A stretch of DNA of 64,000 nucleotides, from NCBI GenBank assembly GCA_006384855.1, contig VCJN01003303.1, positions 49,942 to 113,941 of the forward strand, read 5' to 3'. Both the position numbers and the translations under genes were made by a program. The notes below the pieces were generated by a model, which did not search any database, had not been told where the DNA came from, and saw only the letters and a program-made list of their open reading frames with translations. This document shows positions 56,789 through 64,000 of the stretch, piece by piece. Numbering within the stretch: position 1 is the stretch's first letter; each line of letters starts with the position of its first letter. The DNA is from Tetraselmis striata. Taxonomy: Eukaryota; Chlorophyta; Chlorodendrophyceae; Chlorodendrales; Chlorodendraceae.

Positions 56789-57595
56789 TCACTGACGGCA
56801 TGTCTCGCTCTCCTTCATCTCCTGGGCCGTCCGCCGCCTCACCCTGCGCACCCTACCAGCCGCGCGTGCCTTCTCGGAAGCCTCACACACGGCGGCGCGA
56901 GTCGCGTCGTGGAACGCGTCCCTGACATGGCGGAACTCCGCCCTCACCGTGGCCGTGGTCGGGCAGGGGACTGCCCGCTGATGGGTCGCCATGCATGGGT
57001 ACTTGGGGCCGCACAAAGCCGGGGTGCCGTCGCAGCAACACTCCCAGTCCGTCCGTTGGCCGCAGTCCACGCATGACGGGCGTCCGGCCAGGACACGCAC
57101 ATGATAGTGCATGTGGCCGCCTCCCGCCACTGCTCGTAGTGCTCCGGTCAACATGGCGACGAGCAAGTCGGCATGTCCCGCAGGTGGCTGCGGGGCGGGT
57201 GGCGCGAGCGCAGCCTCGCTCGCCTCGACAACCCCCTCAGCCCGATCAGTCGCCTCGACCACAGCCTCCTCCGCCTCCTGACGCGGCGCACCATGCGCAT
57301 CATCGTCGCCTGGCAGGGCGCCCCCCCCCGCAACGGCGCCGTCGGCGGTGGCCGACGCCGTCGTGGCGGGGTGTTGTGAGGAGGCGGCCCTAGACATAGG
57401 TGGGGCCGGCACCGCCATGTGTTGCTCCACATGCGGTGCGGTTCCTGACGCGACAGCTCCGTCGCACCGGTACCGGCGCCGGCACCCCACGCCTGCTGGG
57501 CTTACCACCAACCGGCATGTTTCCTTTGGGAGGCGGTTCATCCGCGTCGGAGGTGAGCGGCGGTGCCTGTGTGGGTGTGGATACTGCCCGGCCAT
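56789..57595 (-). CDS. Cys-rich C-terminal domain protein, transposase-like
   Basis: A 268-residue frame from the ATG at 57593-57595. The N-terminal half is Ala/Pro-rich and acidic. The C-terminal half has PSCVDCGQRTDWECCCDGTP, then ALCGPKYPCMATHQ and a basic, helical end (RAAGRVRRVRRRTAQE). A cysteine cluster of the form C-x2-C...W-x-C...C...H followed by a basic tail resembles the C-terminal zinc finger of piggyBac-like transposases. There is no catalytic domain in this frame, so it would be a terminal exon or fragment. The opposite-strand frame overlaps it and looks like a shadow. Confidence 0.35.
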   Translation of the reverse strand: MAGQYPHPHRHRRSPPTRMNRLPKETCRLVVSPAGVGCRRRYRCDGAVASGTAPHVEQHMAVPAPPMSRAASSQHPATTASATADGAVAGGGALPGDDDAHGAPRQEAEEAVVEATDRAEGVVEASEAALAPPAPQPPAGHADLLVAMLTGALRAVAGGGHMHYHVRVLAGRPSCVDCGQRTDWECCCDGTPALCGPKYPCMATHQRAVPCPTTATVRAEFRHVRDAFHDATRAAVCEASEKARAAGRVRRVRRRTAQEMKESETCRQ

Positions 57596-58144
57596 TAGGG
57601 CTCCCGCCGCCTGCCGCTCCGCCGACCCACGCCGCGGCGTGTGCTGCGCCCCGCATAGTCGCCTCGAATATATTATACATGACGCGGGGACGGGGGGGGG
57701 GGGGGGGATTCGTGCGTTTCGTATGTCGGCGGAACGGCGTGCGAAGCTGCGGCTGGCGAAGGTGGTGGAAGTAAGCGTGGCGGCGTCGGCGGCGTATTAC
57801 CGTGCGTGCATGCGTGCGCAACCCCGCGGCAGCAAGCGCCGGACTCAGCGTGTGCCGGCGGCAGAGCTGCGAAGCCATGGACACGGTACGGGATGCCAAG
57901 TCTGGCTAAGCAACTGCCGAGGCTGGCGGCTTAACCCCCATGTCCGGCGGTTGAGGGACGGAAAGTGCGTAGAAGTTGATCGGCAAAGCGGGCATATAAG
58001 CCTGGCTGTGCTAGGTTCCTATTAAGTAATGGCGGTTTGTGCTAAGCAATTCGTAGGGGTGGACCATGCAGCGCAGGTAGGGGGCGGTATAAATGAGGCC
58101 GGGCACATATACTGCTCCACGAAACGACACTGTCGCACGTGTAG

Positions 58145-58334
58145 TTGAATAGAACCCCCCCCCCCCCCCCCCACCCCCCGCCGGGTCGGCCCGCCGACCC
58201 GCCACGGCATGTAATATCTGTCATGCATCGCCGGGGTATGTGTGAGTGGATGCCCCGCCGCCACATCCCCCCCCCCCCCCCCCCCCCCACCCCCCCTCCC
58301 CCCCATTTACACTTGTGCACTCATTAAGTTTGGG
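58145..58334. repeat. Two poly-C tracts
   Basis: C-runs at about 58155-58184 (one A break) and 58267-58313 (A/T breaks). The surrounding sequence is unassigned. Confidence 0.8.
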
Positions 58335-59002
58335 GTGGTTTCGGAGCAGTATATGTACGTATGTATATACATACAATGGATAGTAGGACCTGCGCGGCAA
58401 GAGCCGGGGCTGGCGGAGTGCGTTGGGGGTGCGTAGAGTAGCGTGTTGGTGAGATTCGGGGTGCATCGGACGCCGGATGCCCATCCACCCAGCGTAAAAG
58501 ACGCGTACGTAATATTCACACTATATATATTCACACGCAAATGTGTGAAAACCGGACATTCCGTGCCGGATGGGTGGGAATACGGCGTCCGATGCAGCCA
58601 AAACACAAGCAACAAGCTATTCTATGCACCGCCAATGCACTCCGCCAGCACCGCCTCATTCTCTGTCGATTTCGAAAACGCCTTCACATTATCCACCGCT
58701 AATTGCAATTGCCACCGTGTAATGTTGTCACGATGTGCGCACACAACAACACTTACTACCGGTTCCGACGCGGATGGAGGCGGGGCTTGCGGAGTGCATT
58801 GGCGGTGCGTAGAGTAGCGTGCTGTAAATACTTGGGGTGCATCGGACGCCGGATGCCCATCCACCCGGCGTAAAAGACGCGTAATATTCACACTATATTC
58901 ACACACAAACCAATGCACTCCATCCGCAACCCCCGCCTCATTCCCAGTCGTACGTGCTTGCTTGTGCACACGCACGGAATGCTTGCACTGCTCCGAAACC
59001 AC
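58335..59002. repeat. Nested inverted-repeat (foldback) cluster
   Basis: GTGGTTTCGGAGCAGT at 58335-58350 pairs with its complement at 58987-59002; a third copy of the complement lies at 59179-59194. Inside, a segment of about 125 bp near 58409-58530 recurs directly at 58785-58912 and in inverse orientation at about 58540-58660. Each copy includes GCATCGGACGCCG and GGAGTGC[A/G]TTGG. The layout suggests a foldback transposon or MITE with duplicated arms. Confidence 0.6.
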
Positions 59003-59077
59003 TGTCACATATATATACCCCGCTCATTGGGTACCGATTGCGGCGCATGCACGGCTAGATATTTGTTTACATAAACC

Positions 59078-59108
<31 letters not shown>

Positions 59109-59750
59109 GTCCCGCTACTCACCCTGCATTGGATTAGGGCGACGATTGCAAACAAGACGAGGAGCGAGGCGCGAATGAACTGCTCCGAAACCACGCGATG
59201 TGCCCGGTGACCTCCATATCCAGCACGTCCACCGATGCAAGTAATAAGGACAGGACCCCCCCCCCCCCCCCACCCGCCAAAGTGGAGGAAGTGTAGGAGT
59301 ACAACCGGAGCATGACGTGATCCATTGTCGCTTATTTACAAGCACGGGCGGTGCTGCCAGACCCGATCGTCTACGGCCGATATAATATTCACACTATATT
59401 AACATCGGTGCACACCGCCGCACACCGCCGCACACCGCCACACAACGCTGCGCGCGCACATTCGTCGTGCACATATACGCGCGCCCTACCGCACATATTA
59501 TCCCGGATTCACTCGGTGAAACCGCGTATTCACTACGCCGTGCTACTTCAACAATAAACATTGCGAAATTACACCGACACAATGCCGCACCGACTAGCTC
59601 TTGACAATACGTGCATAGAAAATAGTAGTGGCGCGCTGCTCCTCGCCTCCGATGTGTCGTTGACTGCTGCGGAAGGCGGTCGTCGACTGGGTGTTAGTTT
59701 CTCCACCTCGGCCGCCCCCCCCCCCCCCCCCCCCTTCACCGCTCACAGCG
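59003..59750. other. No gene seen; G/C homopolymers
   Basis: A poly-G tract at about 59079-59102, a poly-C at about 59257-59271 and a CACACCGCCG tandem triplet near 59408-59440. No coding region supported. Confidence 0.45.
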
Positions 59751-60360
59751 CCATGGCAGACCTCGCCCCCCGGGCAAAAAGTGGGCGGCGAGCCTTGTTG
59801 TCTCGCGTGTCCGCGCCGCCGGCATCGAGGAGGACGAGAAAGACATGAGGAAACGCGTGACAAGGTGGGCGCGCAACAAAACACTCCACCCTCCACATTA
59901 GCACGCACCCACTCGTGGCTAACTTGTGCCGCGCGCAGGTTCGTCCGGGAGCGCCGTAAGGCCCACCTCAACGCCAAGGCTTCCACAGTGCCAGCGGCGC
60001 AACACGTGGTGGCCGAGGAGGCCGCATCCTCAGCCGCTTAAAGGCGGAACGATTGTGGCTTGTTGTGGGCGTCTGGGCACAGGGGGCGTCCCGACGCCAA
60101 GGTAAGGAAGCTCATGGCGGCGTCGTCGACGGCACAGCCTCCCGGGGTGGTGAAGACACTGACGGATGACAAGAAGCGGAAGAGGCCAGTGAAGAAGCGC
60201 CGAGGTAAGAAACTGACGGTCGCGGAGTCGGAGGCGCAGGCGGAGGCGGAGGCGGAGGCGGAGGCAGCGAGATCGTCGAAGCGGAGGGTCCCCCGGGCAC
60301 GCAAGAACAAGAACAAGCAAGCAGTAGCCCCCGCCCCCTTACCCCCCTCCCCTCACTCCC
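59751..60360 (+). CDS. Hypothetical basic protein exons
   Basis: Two segments look coding but cannot be joined with certainty. Segment one uses a donor at 59864 (ACAAG/GTGGGC) and an acceptor near 59939 (GCGCAG/GTTCGT) to give EEDEKDMRKRVTRFVRERRK and then KAHLNAKAS, ending at TAA near 60039. Segment two, from the ATG at 60114, gives a Lys/Arg-rich stretch (DDKKRKRPVKKRRGKKLT), an Ala-Glu repeat (EAQAEAEAEAEAA) and RVPRARKNKNKQ before G/C homopolymers. A nuclear or DNA-binding protein is plausible. No family recognised. Confidence 0.3.
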
Positions 60361-61221
60361 CTGGCGGGAGCGGCGGGCGGCGGGGGGGGGGGGGGGGGGG
60401 GGGAGGGGGGGCGGGGGGACCACGCCCGCCCGCCTCCCCCCCCCCCCCCCCCCCCCCCCCGCCCCCCTCCACATGCCCCGACGGCAGCTGTCGCGAATAT
60501 TGTAATTCATACATTCTTCGGCAAACCGCTGCCTGCCCCCGCCCTCCCCCTCGCGAATATTTATGTAACGTGAGCACCCTTTGGCAAAACATGAATGCCA
60601 AACCGCCCATCTGATGACCTTTGATCGGACGGCTGGCAGGCCCGTTCAGCAGTACTAGCTATAATGTACACAAAATTCCCCAGTGTTACCAAATACGTAC
60701 GGCTGCGATTTGCGCTCCCATGTACTAATAGTCGTAGTTATCCACAGGACGACTCGTCATCGCGCCCGGGTTCGTACTAGATACCCGGTACCGGCTTAAT
60801 AAATATATTGCGTACTACCCGGTACTACACGGACAACCTTGTACTTTATACGTCAGTGCCATGTAACACGTCACCGCTAGTACGACTACCAGAATGATTA
60901 CAAAAAGGATTTATCGCCCGCCGGCAATAACGCCGGATGTACTCGCACGTAACTGGATGGACGTGCCGCCACCAGCAGCAGCCTTCACGGATAAATAATA
61001 GTCGCTAGTAGTAGTGCTTCGTCACCCGTATGTCACATCTGAATCTCACAGTGTAGCGACAGCATGCGACAACCCTGCTACCTGACTAACCTGCACCACG
61101 AGGGGGGTCCACCTTCTGCCTTTGCGCCAGCTACCCAGCTAGCGCGGCGGCATCACACTGTCTCTCGTAGGTGTGCAAGGTGTGAACATCTACGAGTGGA
61201 CGGTCTCTACAAGTATTCCAC
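60361..61221. other. No gene seen; poly-G and poly-C pair
   Basis: A G-rich run (about 60380-60418) is followed by a C-run (about 60437-60468) and could fold back on itself. The remainder to 61221 has no supported gene. Confidence 0.45.
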
Positions 61222-61300
61222 CACGAAATTGAAATTGAAATTGAGTTACATCCTAATTCGCTGCTCTCCGCCGCCCGAACCGAGTTGTTCTTAGGGTTTT
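61222..61300 (-). repeat. Tail of a non-LTR element related to the 12.1-kb insertion
   Basis: GAAATTGAAATTGAAATTGA at about 61226 matches the tail that ends the insertion at 12104. Some similarity continues (CCGAGTTG[T/C]TCTTAGGG here against CTGAGTTGCTCTGAGGG there). It is probably a truncated 3' end of the same family in the same orientation. Confidence 0.5.
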
Positions 61301-63346
61301 ACAGCCCCCTTTAGGACTTAGGCCGAATAATCGTCTAGCCCTAGATAGTCCTAAAGCAGGAGCTGAGTCGAGGCAGGGCCCATTGCTGGATCGTTATTCC
61401 ACACGGCCAGCAGGATTATAATGAGCAGAGATTTGGGAAAAGGGATTCTTACAGTACCGGAATGCCGGTGACCTGGGTGACTGGCCCGGCGGTGGTTTTG
61501 CCGGCCTATTTATAGTCGCTGGTTTCCGTCATTCCGTGCGCTGTGTACCGATCCAATACGCCACCTGTGCTGCGTCTAACTACTAGACTAATACTAAAAT
61601 CGACGTGTGCGGTCCTAACCCGCGGCCCGTCGCTATTTTAGTCACATACTACTAAGTACAGATACGGTTCCTAGCATCTTCGTCTGTCCGCAGCACAGTG
61701 ATATAATATTTCACTACTATTGCTATAGCAAATGCTATAGCGTTCTAGATGGTTCTAGCAGGCTATAGTACCTACTGCTAAGACACTCCTAAGGCAGCGC
61801 TCCGTCTAACGCTTCGTATCATCATCCTCTAACAGGTGACACCATAGCGTACGACAATCGCCGCTGCTGGTACGCAGGCGTATGTACAGGTTACTCGCAC
61901 CCCATGTGGGTACTCGTAATACTGTCCTGCACTACTGCTAGTCGCCTTGTAGTCGCTCGTACTGTCGCCTCGTCGTCCTCGTACCAGTACTTCGCCTTCA
62001 CTTGTACTCGAACTCGCAATGCTCATACTCGTACTTCGCTTGGCTCGTACTCGTTCTCGTCCGCCTCAGTCGCCAGTTCTTCGCTCCTTCGTCGGCTCCC
62101 GCAGTACAAAGTACAGCAGTGTAGAGTACATAACACTCTCACCCTGTTATAAATGAACAGCGGCCGCACTGTTCGCCAGTACGTTCAGCAGAACTCGGCC
62201 GTCGTTGTAGAGTGGCGTAGCCAGAATATGAACAGATATGTACAGGTGGCGACACTCGTCATACAGGCAGTCCCTTCGGAGAAAAAAAAACTCATAGTCG
62301 AGCATCATCTGGTGGTGCAGCAAGTTGAAGCAAATCGCCACCAAAGGCACCGATAGGTGTCGTTCGGTGGGTAGCCACAGAAATGCAGCATTCTTCGAGC
62401 TCAGCCTCGTCGCGGCGTACTGTCGCAAGTCCCTTTCGACTTTTCCGTGTGCGCCATCGCCCCTATGCTGCCATCGGAACGCACACTCGCGTTAGTCGTG
62501 GTAAAAGATCTCATACCAAAGGCTCTTGCGTCGCAGTTCGTCGAGTTAGCAGGCTCGCATCTTCTCAGCGGTGTCGGCATCGGCACGCAGCGCTTCGGTG
62601 TCGCTCATCGCTTAGCAGTAAGTCGTCGCTGCTCGCGATGTCGTCGGTGCGTCACATGTCGCACTCGTGCCCGCAGTCGCTCACTCGCTGAACCGTAGTC
62701 GCATGTCGTCCACGGATTTTTCTCTCAACTCGATCTCGGTCAAAGCTCGTAGCAGGGCTGGTAGAGGGAATCATCGGCCAGTACCTTACAGTACTTCCGC
62801 AAGTAGATAACCGTCCCATACCGGATACCTCCTCGCCATTTGTACTCGTAGTCGATTACTCATCGCAGCAGTACAATATCTTCGCAGCTCCCATCGCGCC
62901 ATCGTCGCGTTGGCCGTCGTCGAGTCTCCTGTCTTGGCAGCAGGCAGCAGGGTCTCCTCCGCTATACCGCATCATGTCGAGAGAAATGCGTGCGTCCGGA
63001 CATTGAGCCGTGGTCACCCAGGATTTTCACCTGACGGCTCATGTCATAATCTCGCAGCGCTCTCCTCGAATCTGAGTCTGCAGCTGTTTTGCACTGGCGT
63101 ACGAAATTAATCGTACCAGTACCTGTGAGGGAATGCGCTTATGGTGGCAAGAGTCTGTGCTATTCCGAGGTTGTGAGGGTGAGTATTGTGTTGTTACAGT
63201 CCGGCAGGGCGCCGCGCTGATATATCAGCGGGCGCAGTGCGGACGACAGGGCGCAGGCGCAGCCACTACAAGTGGTGCGCGCGCTACGCGCCTTAATGTG
63301 TGCTATGGTTGATTAGGGTTAGTGAGGGTATAGGATATATTATCAC
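61301..63346. other. No gene seen; part is LTR of the right-end element
   Basis: No coding region recognised. The part just left of 63347 should be the 3' LTR of the minus-strand Ty3 element. Its far end could not be placed because the other LTR is outside the window. Confidence 0.45.
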
Positions 63347-64000
63347 ATTCCACCCCGCTCTGATGAATCTGAGCTAGCAGATTCACGGTGAAAACCTTTG
63401 CGGGTGGCTCGCCTTAGCAGCAAGGTATGTTGGTGAGGTCGAGATATGGTTGTAACGTTCTGACAGCATATAATGTTGCATCAGCGGTGAATACCGCATC
63501 GTTTCATAGGGCATCCAGTCATCTCCGGTTGCTGGAAAATTATGGAACCTTACTTTGAACAGCAAGGCTTTGCCCTTTGCATACAGTCTGGGGTATAGTG
63601 CCAATTTACAGTCAGTGATGTCCGCAATGATTGGGTCATCAGTTCTGCGCGTGCCCGCCAATCAAGGCATAAGGAATGTCTGTTTGCGCAGATATAGTAT
63701 CCCAGAGTCTCAGCTTTGAGACATGAAACACTGGGTGGCACTCAAGCTCAGGTGGTAATAGTATTTTGTAGGCCTGAGGATTCACCTGTTCGATGACCTC
63801 ATATGGTCCTACATATCGTTGTTTGAGCTTAGGACACTTCTGTCCTCTTATGATCATATCGTCAGTTTTTATCATTATTTTGTCACCGATCTGAAAAGTC
63901 ATCGGCTGTTTATTGTTTTTGTTATGGTAATGCCTTTGGTATTCTTTGGCAATTATGATACTAAGCGGCGCTTCGCGCCGGGGATCTGTGGAGGTGCCCC
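63347..64000 (-). mobile_element. Ty3/gypsy 3' end: integrase C-terminus and chromodomain-like tail
   Basis: Reading in from the right edge, the minus strand gives EYQRHYHNKNNKQPMTFQIG (end of the integrase core), then YVGPYEVIEQVNPQAYKILL and CHPVFHVSKLRLWD, the integrase C-terminal domain. After a frame change near 63650 a chromodomain-like segment follows (LFKVRFHNFPATGDDWMPYE, then YNHISTSP), with a stop near 63383. AGAGCGGGGTGGAA followed by TGTGATAA at 63347 looks like a polypurine tract and LTR start. It is better preserved than the 12-18.6 kb element. The rest lies beyond the window. Confidence 0.8.

Noticed and set aside
57348..58025. 225-codon plus-strand frame
   Set aside because: It overlaps the Cys-rich minus-strand ORF and runs through a poly-G tract; no domain.

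Overview
This looks like nuclear DNA of a flagellated green alga, probably volvocalean-like. The evidence is intron-rich GC-biased genes, a recognisable axonemal gene (CFAP70), a TGTAA motif about 100 nt past its stop, and retroelement types common in chlorophytes. The species is inference. The window is mostly transposable elements in various states of decay, with two or three host genes embedded. It also carries about 25-30 long G or C homopolymers.

Layout. 1-4.4 kb: no gene, only fragments of tRNA-derived SINEs and a hairpin. 4.4-7.9 kb (minus): a multi-exon EF-hand/coiled-coil protein gene. 8.7-10.1 kb: the C-terminal remnant of a LINE-type polyprotein. 12.0-18.6 kb: a degenerate Ty3/gypsy element with both LTRs and a 5-bp target duplication; its 5' LTR is split by a 1.5-kb non-LTR insertion with a 14-bp duplication. 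19.2-19.8 kb: a DIRS-type RNase H remnant. 21.2-24.5 kb (minus) and 37.9-41.2 kb (plus): two copies of one 3.2-kb element encoding a Gag-like protein and a tyrosine recombinase, but no reverse transcriptase, with PAT-type split direct repeats. 25.0-25.5 kb: a RING-like gene. 27.6-37.1 kb (minus): CFAP70, about 16 exons. 41.9-46.4 kb: a LINE (endonuclease, reverse transcriptase, zinc finger) interrupted by a 534-bp composite tRNA SINE. 46.9-54.4 kb (minus): a 7.4-kb element encoding zinc knuckles, an aspartic protease, a C5-cytosine DNA methyltransferase and a PHD-like module. It has the same A1...B1A2B2 repeat plan, no visible reverse transcriptase, integrase or recombinase, and a 990-bp TIR insertion inside the methyltransferase. 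55-60.4 kb: transposase-like or hypothetical genes and inverted repeats. 63.3-64 kb: the 3' end of another Ty3 element running off the window.

The most interesting system is the methyltransferase-encoding split-repeat element. Next are the reverse-transcriptase-less recombinase elements, one of which left a readable integration footprint in a SINE. Both kinds would need reverse transcriptase supplied in trans if they move through RNA. Most element genes here carry stops or frameshifts; several of these can be undone on paper by removing one identifiable insertion or duplication, which gives a relative history of nesting.
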